From the NCBI RefSeq assembly GCF_000787575.1, contig NW_012236505.1:124001-188000 (forward strand): a stretch of DNA of 64,000 bases, given 5' to 3'. The notes below the pieces were generated by a model. It made no database searches. It worked only from the letters and a program-made list of their open reading frames with translations, and was not told the DNA's origin. Position numbers and translations under genes: made by a program. This stretch comes from Acytostelium subglobosum LB1 (lineage: Eukaryota; Evosea; Eumycetozoa; Acytosteliales; Acytosteliaceae). Positions 33,536 through 44,450 of this stretch are shown here, one piece after another. Position 1 is the stretch's first letter. Every line of letters starts with the position of its first letter.

Positions 33536-34537
33536 ATGTTCAGACAACTCACAAACAGAGTCGTATTAATGTAATGTAATCTATAGCTGGCTGGCTACCA
33601 TCATTCATAGACTAACTCAAGAACCTATCTAGTACTGGAGCATCATCAGGCATCGGTGAGTCATGTGCTAGATTGTTCCATCAACAGGGTAACCATGTCG
33701 TATGTAACTACTGTCGATCGGTCAATCAATCAATCATTCAATCAATGAGATTAACAACAAACATATCTACATACATAGATCTTGTTGGGACGAAGAATCG
33801 AGAGATTGAATGAGATCAAGTCACAGATGGAGAAGACAGAGTCAAAGTCACAGGTGGTCACCATTGAGTGTGATGTCTCATGTCAAGAGTCTGTCAACAA
33901 GATGGTCGAGAGCATCCCAACCAACCTCAAAGACATTGACATCCTCATCAACAATGCTGGTCTGGCACTCGGTGTCGACCCAGTCTCACAAGTGTCAATG
34001 GTAAGTGAGCAAGCTCAAGTGATGAAGTGATGCTTGGGCCATGGCATGCATGAGACTGACACAAACATATTCATACATATACAGGACGACGTTGACAAGA
34101 TGTTCGATACCAATGTCAAGGGTGTGTTCAAGATCACCAGAGCATTGTTGAATGGAATGATCCAGCGCAACAGAGGACACATATTCAATGTGAGCAGCAT
34201 TGCAGGCCATCAGTGGTACGTCAACGGCAGCATCTATTGTGCCACCAAGGCCGCTGTCAATGCCTTCTCTGATGTGCTGAGGAAGGAGGTCGTTGCCACC
34301 AAGATCAGAGTGACCAACGTCTGCCCCGGTCTCGTCGAGACCGAGTTCTCACTGGTGCGCTTTGCAGGCGATCAAGAGAAGGCCAAGAAGCCCTACATTG
34401 GCATCGAGCCACTCGTACCCGATGACATTGCCGATAACATCTTCTACTGTGCATCCAGACCTGAGCACGTTCAGATCACCACCATCGAGACGATGGCCAA
34501 CAATCAAGCTGCCACCACTGTTATCCACAGGACCTAA
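33536..34537 (+). CDS. Short-chain dehydrogenase/reductase, YdfG-like
   Basis: Exons 33536-33570, 33633-33699, 33779-34000 and 34085-34537 give 258 residues. The Rossmann motif TGASSGIG is at 13-20, followed by a basic GRRIERL after strand 2, which suggests NADP(H) over NAD(H). NNAG is at about 92-95, and the catalytic set is Ser (NVSSIAG, about 145), Tyr159 and Lys163 in YCATK. The end of the fold, NVCPGLVETEFSLVRF, matches the subgroup of E. coli YdfG and yeast YMR226C, which oxidise 3-hydroxy acids such as serine and allo-threonine. Substrate choice is inferred from family resemblance only. No signal or membrane segment is present, so it should be cytosolic. Confidence 0.88.
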
Positions 34538-35120
34538 ATGAACTCGTTCATTCATTCATTCATTCAATCATTCAATCATTCATTATCAACTGCTGTGAGT
34601 GCACAGCCTAGTGGATACAATGTCATGTCAATGTGGATGACCCTGTGGCCTTCCTCACACTTAGCCAAACCCTGGCCCTCGCTTGGTTTTGAGGTACAGT
34701 CAGTAGTCAACCTACTTGATGTCATATGACTGGCCAAGTATGAATGTGACTTGCATTCATTGCTCAGATCAATGTGTTGTCGTGAACAACGAGTGTGTGT
34801 GTGTGTGTGTTTGATCACACACTCAGGCACATCAATCATGATTGAGGGCAAAGTTTCGTTCAGTGTCGCTTCGTCCAAATGTGGTCATTTGTTTTGGACC
34901 AATCAATATTTTGTTTCCAATGAATATGAGAACTGATTGGTCGATATTCATTTATTAATTAATTAATCTAAGATGACCTCATCACCAATCTATTCTTTGA
35001 ACCAATCTGTCATTCAATCAGAATGTGATCATCAAGTATAAATAGTATCTAATTCCAGGTCATTATTAATCATTAAATCAAAGTAATAATCTAATCCAAA
35101 GTAATACTAATCAATCAAAA
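34538..35120 (+). promoter_or_regulatory. Spacer and promoter before the hssA-like gene
   Basis: The left end has an (ATTC)n tract right after the SDR stop, then a (GT)n run near 34796-34811. A TATAAATA box at 35037-35044 lies 77 bases upstream of the hssA-like start codon. No other gene is seen. Confidence 0.5.
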
Positions 35121-35417
35121 ATGACTCTCATCTGTATGTATCTCTATCCCAAGCTCATTCAATCATTCTCTAACACAAAAGTATGAATAGCTGCCATCTC
35201 CTCCCTCGGAAACGTCACCTCCACTAGCTCCATGTCCAAGACATCGTTCGCCTCTGGATCAGGCCAGTCGCTCGGACAGTCCAGCAACCAGAATGCTTGC
35301 CTCCTTGGAACCATTGGTGTTGGTGTCAATGCCAATGTTGCCGCTGCCGTCAATGTCGGATGCATTGGTGTTGGCGTTGGCGTGTCTGCCTGTGTCGGTG
35401 CTGTCATCACCTTGTAA
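35121..35417 (+). CDS. hssA/2C/7E family small protein
   Basis: Exon 1 is 13 bases (35121-35133), the intron is 57 bases, and exon 2 is 35191-35417, giving 79 residues. The protein starts MTLISAISSLGNVTSTSSMS, the conserved N-terminal signature of the dictyostelid hssA/2C/7E family, and continues with a Ser-rich part and a Gly/Val/Ala-rich hydrophobic C-terminus (GVGVNANVAAAVNVGCIGVG). The family is large in D. discoideum, with members expressed in developing, mostly prestalk-type cells; biochemical function is unknown. The 5-residue first exon is why a plain ORF search misses the true start. A TATA box sits at a fitting distance. It converges on the TBC gene. Confidence 0.85.
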
Positions 35418-35656
35418 TCTCCATAAGATTACATCTTATGTTGTACAATAAACCAGCCAATGTATCATTACAATCAAATAACAACCATTGTATTGATTGA
35501 TGACGGGGGGATGATTGATGGATGGATGAATGAGCGCGACTTGGAGTTTATAGGATTTGGTTGCCAGTCAGTGATTGATAGATTAATTGAATGAATGATC
35601 ATTGATAGTCCAATCGCGGATAACGAGATTGATTGCTACCAATGTCCATTGACTAC

Positions 35657-37267
35657 TTAGAAGTAGTCGTTACTTATGTGAGGATTATCAAACTCCTCTT
35701 CAAACTTTTCGATTTGATTACTAAAGTGTCGAGATGACATGGTCAGCATGGTTCATCCATCCAATGATGAATGAAAGAATGAGGTACATACTCTGTCAGT
35801 GCAATGTTATCAGCCTGATGTATAACTTGATCGGGATTGATGTTGAAGCCCACCTTCTTGAGAAACTCGACGGCCTCTTCAAAGGTGGCAGTCGACAGGA
35901 ATCGCTCGTTAAGCATCAGTATACTGAGTACCACTCGATGCAGGTAGTATCGACCTTCAAAGAGAAATGTGTCCCATATTCGCTTGCTAATGTCAATGTC
36001 AAAGTTGTAGGTGAACAATGTTGTGATCCATTCACTTGCAAACAGTACTGGCGTTACACCAATCAACTTGAGATGGGAGAATAGTCGAGGCATCAATGTC
36101 TCAATCAATCGATCAATGACGTACAAGTAACGTCTTAACAATGACAAGTCGGAAGAGTACAAGTTCGCCAACCTATAATTCTTAAGTATTGATGTGAATG
36201 TCCAGAATGATTCCTGATTGATTGTTTGATTGATTGAGTGAGTAAGTGAGGGAACGGGAGAGGAGCGAGGTCATGTGGCCACCTTACAATCTCATCCATC
36301 TCGCTGAGTAGTACAGCGGCTATGAAGCTCATGCCTTGCGTGTATCCGATCTCCGGATCCATTATACAATAGGCTTTGAGTATATTGAACAATGACACTT
36401 GTCTACAATGATTGATTGAGTGAGTGAGTGTGGACACTCGATGCCATGCCATGCCAAGCCACGATGTCTTACCCTTGATCATTTGAGAAGAACTCCACTT
36501 TGGGAAATGTCCTTGAGATGTCTTTTGAAATCTTGTACTCGTACTCTTCGTTGTTCTTTGTGAGGAAGTGATGATAGACACCAATGTTCTTCTCCTCGAG
36601 CTCAATCGATCCTGTTACCAATCGCCACATATAACCACGCACCCTTGTAGGGATGCCCAAACGACACAGTTTGCTACAGTCCCTCTCTTGTGTATGCCAA
36701 TTCATCACCTGTTGCATCCAAGGCAGTTCCTGTGGTGTAATCTTCTCGAGTCTTGGGAATTGATTGACATAAGTTCTCAACTCTGGTGGTCTATTGAGTG
36801 ATGTGTCAGTGATGTTATTCATTCATTCGGTCGGTCGGTCGGTCGGTCCATCATACATACTTTAACTTCTCAAATATTGACTTTGGTGATGTTACTTGAT
36901 ATTGTTGTTGTACTACAGGTGGCTGTTGTTCCACCTTTGTTTGTTCTTGTTCTTGTTCTTGTTCACACTCTAAATTACAATTATTATTATTAATATTATT
37001 ACTACTATTACTACTATTACTACTATGACTACTATGACTACTATTATTATTACTATTATCACTATTAGTACTGCTTGTACAACTACTATATTCTAAACTA
37101 TTTACATTATCTTTATCTATTTGTTGTTGTTGTTGTTCAACAACATGTTGTTGAACATGTAGTTGATCATCATCAATGTTCTGAAGTGGACCACCTGGTG
37201 TTATGAGTGGAGTCTGCATTGCGACTGGTATTGCAAGCGGGGAATCATCACGTACAAACTCTATCAT
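35657..37267 (-). CDS. TBC-domain Rab GTPase-activating protein
   Basis: Exons 37267-36861, 36790-36473, 36402-36288, 36213-35792 and 35720-35657 give 441 residues. Residues 1-130 are low complexity (Gln, Ser and Asn runs). The TBC domain follows: [19 protein letters not shown], the arginine-finger block [10 protein letters not shown] (IxxDxxR), and [12 protein letters not shown], which supplies the glutamine finger, then SFWTF and a C-terminal helical half. Both catalytic fingers are present, so it should be an active dual-finger Rab GAP in membrane traffic; the Rab partner cannot be told. The last exon adds 21 residues (ending NDYF). Intron 1 contains a (GGTC)5 tract. Confidence 0.88.
36831..36850. 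repeat. (CGGT)n microsatellite in TBC gene intron 1
   Basis: Five copies of CGGT/GGTC, unusually GC-rich for an intron here, next to an ATTC run. Confidence 0.9.
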
Positions 37268-38222
37268 CCTACTTGTTTATATATAAATATAATCCTTTAA
37301 CTTTAATAATACCAAAGACAATCAATATTCATCTATTACAATGTTGTTGTTGTTGTTGTTAATGTTGTTTGAATGACACTGTGCTGCATCTTACTTGTAA
37401 TTGTTGCGATGTTGATGTATGAATGAATGAATGAATGAAAGAAAGGATGATTGTGTAGTGTTGCGACCTATCAATGATACCCCCTCAAACAACATTGTGT
37501 AATACATGTTTGCAGCTTAGACCCGAAGAGAATAGTTCGTAGGTGGTGTGGTGCGTGTGGGGTAACTCGGGGATAAGCAATGAGGTTGTTCAGGTCGTGA
37601 GTGTGGTGATGGATCTTTCAACAATTTATCTATTCATTCAAAGAGATAGAGAGATATTATTGTTTGTTAGTGTTAATCACCAAATGATTGAAGTTCCTTT
37701 GGAAACTTCCAGATTTTAAACTTCTAGATATTATCGGGGATGGCATCGGAGTGCGGTCCCAAAGACAAGCATGCCTGCATGATCCATTTCTGGACCGGGT
37801 AGATCCTCGATCGAAGATCTGAAATGAAATTTAACAATTTATTAAATTACTTACTAACTTTATTATATGTTATGTAGAACAAGTAAAGATCAGTCGATTG
37901 ATTGAGTGCCACAATCAATCAATCACACATATAAACGATAAGTCACCCCTTTCACCACCACTCACACATTCACTTCACTTCACTCAACTCAACTCAATCA
38001 ATCAATCAATCAAACCTTCAGGGTTGTGGTTCACACATTCATTCATTCATACATTACATCAAGTCATAGTAATAGTAGTAGTTATATAGTAGTAATACAT
38101 ACATACAATATAAATATATACATTCATTAACTAAAGTTTGGTGTTTGTTCAATTCAATGGTCTAGAGAAAGACAAGACAAGACAAGACAGGACTGGACAG
38201 GACAGAGTAGCAGAGAGCCAAT
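37268..38222. promoter_or_regulatory. Divergent promoter region, TBC gene / LRR-gelsolin gene
   Basis: A 955-base spacer with (GTT)n near 37340, GAATGAAT runs near 37425, a GC-richer block at 37735-37825, C/A-rich CACCACTCACAC-type words near 37960 and CAATCAATC runs around 37995. No ORF, tRNA or repeat element recognised. Confidence 0.45.
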
Positions 38223-41200
38223 ATGGGACAGACAGACTCAAAGCCAAATACATTGGGTGGCTTGCCATCTTCAATGACCATACCAGAGAATACAGAGACA
38301 TTGGAGATCAGTGAGAAGCATCTAGTGTCATTCCCAGCAGAGCTGAGCCAGTTGAGGAGGCTGGTCACACTCAGTCTGGCGCACAACAACATACAGCGAC
38401 TGGATGGCATCGCCGGTCTGGTCACGCTCGAGGACTTGGATCTCTCCTACAACTCATTACAACAACTAACAGGTATGTTATGTTAGGTTGGGCTAATAAC
38501 ACAAGTGTCTTACCCTCCGCCTCAACTAGATGAGCTATTCATGGTGGTTCAGTTGAATAAGTTGAATATATCATTCAATCAGTTACAGGCATTGCCTCCA
38601 GCCATCAATATGCTGAAGCTGTTGAGGACACTCAATCTAATGAACAACCAACTGACTGCACTGCCTAAAGAGATTGGACAGACCATCAGTCTACAAACAA
38701 TGAACATATCATTCAACAAGGTATGTCCCGCAAGGACCATTACCCTCGACCCTTACCCTAGCCCTGACCCTGACCCTTACCCTCACCCCAACCCTTAGAT
38801 TGTACTAATACCCAAAGAGATGGGATCACTCATTAACTTGACCAAACTGATATTGAACAACAATAAGATCAATCAGATACCGCCAGAGATTGGCAAGCTA
38901 CAACAGCTGACATTGTTGGACTTGGCAGAGAATGAGCTGAGACAGTTGCCACGCGAGATTGGCCAGCTCAAGACACTGACCAAGCTGTACTTGGACAACA
39001 ACGACTTTTTGGAGCTGACAAGCGAGGTGGGCAACCTGGCGCAGCTCAAGGAGCTCAATCTCAGGTGCAACCAGCTGGTCGACCTGCCGTCCTCCATGCA
39101 CAAGCTGCAGAAGCTGACACTGATCGACCTCGAGGACAACCAGTGGGAGAACAACAACTATCAGAGCCACGACATTGAGAAGCTGTTGGCCTACCTCAAG
39201 ACCAAGCGCGACGTCGTCAACAAGTCGCGCAAGTCCACCTCCAAGGAGTACCGTCGCACACTCGAGCGCAACAAGGTCGAGGAGAAGAAGCGACTGAGTG
39301 TCAACACGATCTTTGAGACTATGTTCACGTTTGTGGAGAACACTCGCTCACTCTACCTGCTCAAGGGCAAGCACAGGATCATGGTGCGCCGCGTCGACTT
39401 CTTGGCCACCAACCTCAACAACAGCGACTCATTCATTCTGGACACGGGCAAGAAGCTGTTTGTGTTCCTCGGTGCCACCTCAAACAGTCGCGAGCGCCAA
39501 AAGGCCGTGCACTTTGCCGGTCTGATGCGCATCGAGCAGGGCGGCAACAGTGACGTCGTCGTGCTGGACAACAAGACGCGCAAGGAGGACCAGTCCGAGT
39601 TCTGGAAGGAGTTTGGCGGCAAGCAGACTGTCAGCAATGGCTTTGACAACGATGCCGACGCCGAGGAGGAGATGATCATGATCATGAAGCTGTTCAAGTT
39701 CACAGAGGCTGAGGGTGGCAGAATCGACATCCAGGTGTTTGCCGGCGAGGACTTTTTCAAATCGATGTTGGACAGCAGCAGCTGCGTCATCCTGGACACT
39801 GGTTCGGACATCTACGTGTGGTCGGGCACGTACTCATCGTCCAACGAGAAGTCATGGTCCATGCTCAAGGCTGAGGAGTTGATGGAGCACAGCAAGCGAC
39901 CAAGCAGCTCAGAGATCAAGTGGGTGATGGAAGGTGTCGAGACCCTGATGTTCAAGGAGAACTTTGTTGACTGGATCGACAACTCATGGGATGTCAGCTT
40001 TACGCGTCAGAAGGATCTGGACAATGAGCGCGAGGAAATGTTGAAGGCTGAGGCTGAGAAGGAGCAGCGACGCATGGAGAAGGAGGAGAGGGAGATGGCC
40101 GAACAAGAGTTGAGGGAACAGCAGAAACAACAGCAGCAGAAGCAGCAACAACAGGTACCCTCACCATCAGTGCCAAGGAAGGATCAGACACCAATTGTGA
40201 CGACAACTCCACCACCTCAACAGGCATCATCGCCACAGACTGAAAAGTCAGAGCGCGAGAAAGCAAAGGAGCGTGAGAAGGAGAAGATAAGGGAGCGATT
40301 GAAGCTGAGAGAGTTGAGCTCGGGTAAGCTCGATGGCTCAGCCACACCACCATCGGCTCCCACATCTCCATCAACTGCCACCTCACCAGCCACCAAGGAT
40401 CCAGTCGTTCCAACAACGGCACAACCACCAAAGTCAATCACTATCTCTACGACACCAACACCTACCGCATCAATATCCATCCCCAAGACCACACCATCGG
40501 TGGAGCCACCAAAGGCTACGCCAGCCAAGGTAACACCAACAACTACACCTACACCAGCCACCACAACAACCAGCGTCCAGCCAAAGCCTGCTGCCGCCAT
40601 CACTGTACCAACAACAGCCACACCATCAAAGACACCCACAACCACACCTACAGCCACAGCCACTCAGCCTGCTACCAAGGAGCCAGTCAAGACACCGGCT
40701 GTATCCGTTGGCCCGTCCGAGCTTCCAGAGCAGTCGGTGAACCTCCTTGCGCCCCTACCCGAGAAGGTCGAGGCATCAAAGGCAAGGAAGCCAGCAACGA
40801 GGAACCCAATTCGTGCCAGACAGGAGCGTGCTGCAGCAGAGGAAGAGGCAGCCAAGCTTAGACTTCTGGAGAACCCCACTCCTGCCAAGCCCAAGCCAAC
40901 AGGTGGCAACACAGGCTTTGGTCTACTGCATTCACTCGGTGCCGATGAGGGCTTGTTCAAACAGCGACGCGAGCAAATGGACACCAACAACAATCAGGGT
41001 GGCGTGGCTGCGCTGATCAATATGCAGCCCAAGGACCAGCCCAAGCTGCTGCATGTCAAGGGCAGACGTTCGCCATTCGTGCGCCAGGTGGACCTCACCT
41101 ACCTCTCACTCAACAAGGGAGACGTGTTCATCCTGGACTGTGGCAAGGAGAAGAATCTGATCTATCAATGGAATGGTTCCGAATCAAACAGAATTGAGAA

Positions 41201-43040
41201 GGGCAAGGGCATGGACATTGCCAAGTCCATCAAGGACAAGGAGCGTGTGGGCTGTCGAGTGATCATCCTGGAAGAGGGCAAAGAGAACGACGACTTCTGG
41301 ACCGTGCTCGGAGGCCAGGGTCCTATCTCTGAAGCCGACACTGCTGGCGACGATCGCGAGGCCGAGCTCAATATCCGCAAGCACATCAACCTGTACCAGG
41401 TGGTCTCGTCCGACCTGACACAGTTCGACCTTTTGCCCCTGGACGGCCGCCTGTCCAAGACCATGCTGCAGGCGGGCGAGTGCTACATCCTTGACTGTGT
41501 GTCTGAGATCTTTGTGTGGACTGGCTCGGCTTCAAAGCTCAAGATGAGAAACACTGCTCTCAAGATGGGTTCGGACATGCTCGAGTCGAGACGTGGCTCC
41601 GTATGGGTGGCGCACTGCCATCGTGAGTTCCCAGGCAGTGAGCAGGTGTTGTTCAAGGAGCGATTCCCCGACTGGGGTGGTTCACTCCCCATCATGGTAC
41701 AGGCCACACCAGTGGGCCTCAACACCGCATCAGCCAAGGCACAGGCCAAGATCGACGTCAACTCAATGTTAACACCCAAGCCCGAGAAGGAGGAGGTGAT
41801 GATCGATGATGGCAACGGAAAGATCACAGTCTGGCGTGTCGAAGAGTTCACCAAGATCGCTCTGGACCCTCAGCGCATTGGACACTTCTACAGCGGTGAC
41901 AGTTACGTCATCCTCTACTCATACATCTACAAGAACAAGGACTGCTACCTGATCTACTTCTGGCAAGGCAAGAACTCATCGATCAATGAGAAGGGCACAT
42001 CAGCCCTGCTGACAATGGAGCTTGATGACTCACTCAAGGGCATGGCCAAGGAGGTGCGTGTGGTCCAGAACAAGGAACCCAAGCATTTCCTCTCGGTCTT
42101 TAAGAACAAGATTATTGTGCACCAAGGCAAGGACCCGGCAGCAAAGGGCTACAAGGCTCCAGACCCCGAAGCCTTTGCCCTGTACCATGTGCGCGGCACC
42201 ACCGAACAGAACATCCGCGCCATTCAAACAATAACTTCGGCACAGAGTCTCAGCACTTACGGCTCCTACCTGCTCGTGAACAATGGCAGCAGCGTGGCCT
42301 ACATCTGGTATGGCAGGCTGTCCAACGAGAAGGAGCGTGCCTTCTCCAAAAACATCATCAATGTGCAGTGGCGTCCACAGCCAGGCAAGATCGTCGAGAT
42401 GGAGGAGGGCAAGGAGACAGCCGACTTTTGGAAGGCCATCGGCGGCAAGGACATCCACCCAATGGCCGGACTCGCCAAGCGCACTGAGCCACGCCTCTTC
42501 TCATGCTCGATTGGTTCGGGCATCTTTGTCGTCGAGGAGATACACTCATTCGCTCAGGACGACCTCTTGCTGGAGGACGTGTACATTATCGATGGCATCG
42601 AGCACATCTGGGTTTGGATCGGCACGGGCACCACCGAGGTAGAGCGCAAGATGTCGATGGAGCTGTCACTGGAGTACTCGGCCGCACTGGAGAAGCACGA
42701 TGGTCGCAAGAACATACCGTGCTACATCACGTACAGTGGCCAGGAGCCATTCATCTTCACGGCACTCTTCCACGGCTGGGACTTTGCCAAGCGACGTGAG
42801 AAGCTATCGTTCGACAAGGATATCGTGCCAGTCACAGACATATTACAATTGTACACAAAGAAGTATACCTATGATGAGATCGTCAACAAGCAGTATCCAA
42901 AAGGATTGGATGGATCGAGGCTGGAGGAGTATCTCTCCGACGAGGAGTTCTATGAAGTGCTCAAGATGACCTTGGACGAGTTCAAGAAGTTACCACTATG
43001 GAGGAAGCAAAGTCTAAAGAAGGAGTTACAACTCTATTAA
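38223..43040 (+). CDS. LRR-gelsolin-villin headpiece protein (villin-like/flightless-like)
   Basis: Exons 38223-38472, 38530-38720 and 38799-43040 give 1560 residues. The N-terminus MGQTDSK fits a myristoylation signal (MGxxxS). About ten leucine-rich repeats follow (to about 275; for example LDLAENELRQLPREIGQLK), then a first pair of gelsolin-like repeats (about 330-560), a coiled-coil and Thr/Pro/Ala-rich linker (about 570-830) and roughly five more gelsolin-like repeats (about 880-1470). It ends in a villin headpiece with the actin-binding LPLWRKQSLKKELQLY. LRR plus gelsolin is the flightless-I layout; the added headpiece matches dictyostelid villin-like proteins. It should bind F-actin at the cortex, perhaps calcium-regulated. 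Intron 2 is C-rich and telomere-like. Confidence 0.88.
38721..38798 (+). repeat. CCCTTA/CCCTGA-type repeats filling a small intron
   Basis: Most of this 78-base intron consists of degenerate CCCTNA hexamer units (ACCCTCG, CCCTTA, CCCTAG, CCCTGA) on the sense strand. It resembles interstitial telomere-like sequence and is unlike the CAATC or TTGA style of the other introns. Confidence 0.7.
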
Positions 43041-44450
43041 ATATTTAAATAATAATACTTTATTTTATTTCTTTCTGATCATTATCAATTAATGAACAAT
43101 CAATTATTGGTATTTCCTGGATACCTAAACATATCAGTCATAAGAGGGCTACTTCGCCAATGCCATTGTCAACAACATGAGCTATTGGAGAGTTTGGTGT
43201 AAATAATATTGAGGATAAGATATAATGAAAGAGTTCATATGTATGGAGGACTGGAGTCTCTGGATGCTAGTTGGTAATTCATAACCTATTAAACAAGCAC
43301 AGGGAATCTCCTGCAACTCCTGCTCGCAACCACAGGGCCCTTGTTACCACATCAAGACTAATCCATTCCTGCACTCGACTCGCAGAGGAGACCTTCAATC
43401 TGTGCTCCAAGTTCGTTCTATAAAATCCAATTCTATACTCACTCGAGCAGTTGCGGCACAAGATTTCAGAGTATGAGATTGATTGAGCTGACAGTCTCAT
43501 GATGACTCCCAGATCGCACAAGACAATGTTCTGTGACAACTCTATTTATGCTGCGTTAGACTCCATGAGCCGCCAAATTGTGTAAAGGATGAGGCGGTAG
43601 ACGGGGCTGCTAGCCGACCGCAAGCTTACCTGAGGGCAGCAGGCGACTGCAGTGGTGGCAAAGTACAGCATGCTCTCACCATCGATGAGAAAAATACCAA
43701 TATTCTCCTCGTACCTATAATTGCCATTTCATTTAATGTTGAGTATGCCTGTATTGATTGGTCAATAGCGAGGGTGGGAGGGTTGCCATGGAAGTATGTT
43801 TGAATGTCAAATTCAAGAGAGTTGTCATTATCGACCCATCAGGCTCTCATCTTCATCTTGATGCCTCAAAGAATTCCATCCCAGCTGATGAACGAACAGA
43901 GGTTACAACAATTCAAGGTGTCATTTATATTGGAGGAGCATCAGAAGGTCCTGTGATCGTGATCGACCTATCAAAATTGAATGTGGTCAGTCACGCAGGT
44001 ACCAAAGTCGTCATTTTGATAATACATGATCAACTTTGATATGTATGAATCCTCATATGAGACCGTAACATCGCAGTGTTTCTTTATTGGATGTTGATTT
44101 GGCTGATGAATATAACAATAAACGTATGTTCACTACTCGCGTGGTAATAACAAAAGTGTTGGAGAATGTGTGGGGCTAGTTATACAAGCATATGTTCTTG
44201 GCTCGCATTTTAACATAAAGGTGTTTGCTCTATTGTGCCCAAGGTTGTGGGCTAGTGATCCAAGCACAAGTTCTGGAGTAGGGGGGGAATTACTTACTTA
44301 AACATCTGGATCCAGAAGAAGTTGGCTTTCATTAAATATAAACATAAAATCATTCATTTATTGTATTGAAACAGAATAATTATTTTTTAAATTAGAAGGA
44401 TTTATTGTAAATATTTTAACAACAACTACAACACCAAACTCTCTGTTACC
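43041..44450. other. Gene-poor stretch with coding-like fragments
   Basis: No complete gene was found in these 1.4 kb. The base composition between 43280 and 44040 is less AT-rich than ordinary spacers, as in coding DNA. Fragments are an open frame on the minus strand at 43279-43539 (with ISYSEILCRNCSSEYRIGFY), a possible minus-strand exon around 43627-43720 (NIGIFLIDGESMLYFATTAV) and a plus-strand frame at 43788-44039. They could be relics of lost genes or a multi-exon gene I could not assemble. Another short coding-like stretch (LLDVDLADEYNNK) precedes a GTATGT near 44124. Confidence 0.4.
43788..44039 (+). pseudogene. Unrecognised 83-residue coding-like fragment
   Basis: From the first ATG the frame runs 83 residues to a TGA. 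It is rich in beta-type alternation (FKRVVIIDPSGSHLHLD, TTIQGVIYIGGASEGP, VIVIDLSKLNVV), like one or two blades of a beta-propeller. The frame extends upstream to a CAATAG that could be an acceptor, which suggests an internal exon of a decayed or unassembled gene. No family was recognised, so it could also be a small real gene. Confidence 0.3.

Noticed and set aside
37735-37830. tRNA or small RNA gene in the GC-richer block upstream of the gelsolin-type gene
   Set aside because: No cloverleaf could be drawn and no A/B box pair was recognised.
40000-40663. Minus-strand frames opposite the Thr/Pro linker of the gelsolin-type gene
   Set aside because: Val/Gly-rich translation of the complement of a Thr/Pro/Ala-rich linker; no independent support.
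43279-43539. Transposon or retroelement fragment
   Set aside because: Coding-like and unassigned, but with no reverse transcriptase or transposase motif, no terminal repeats and no target duplication.
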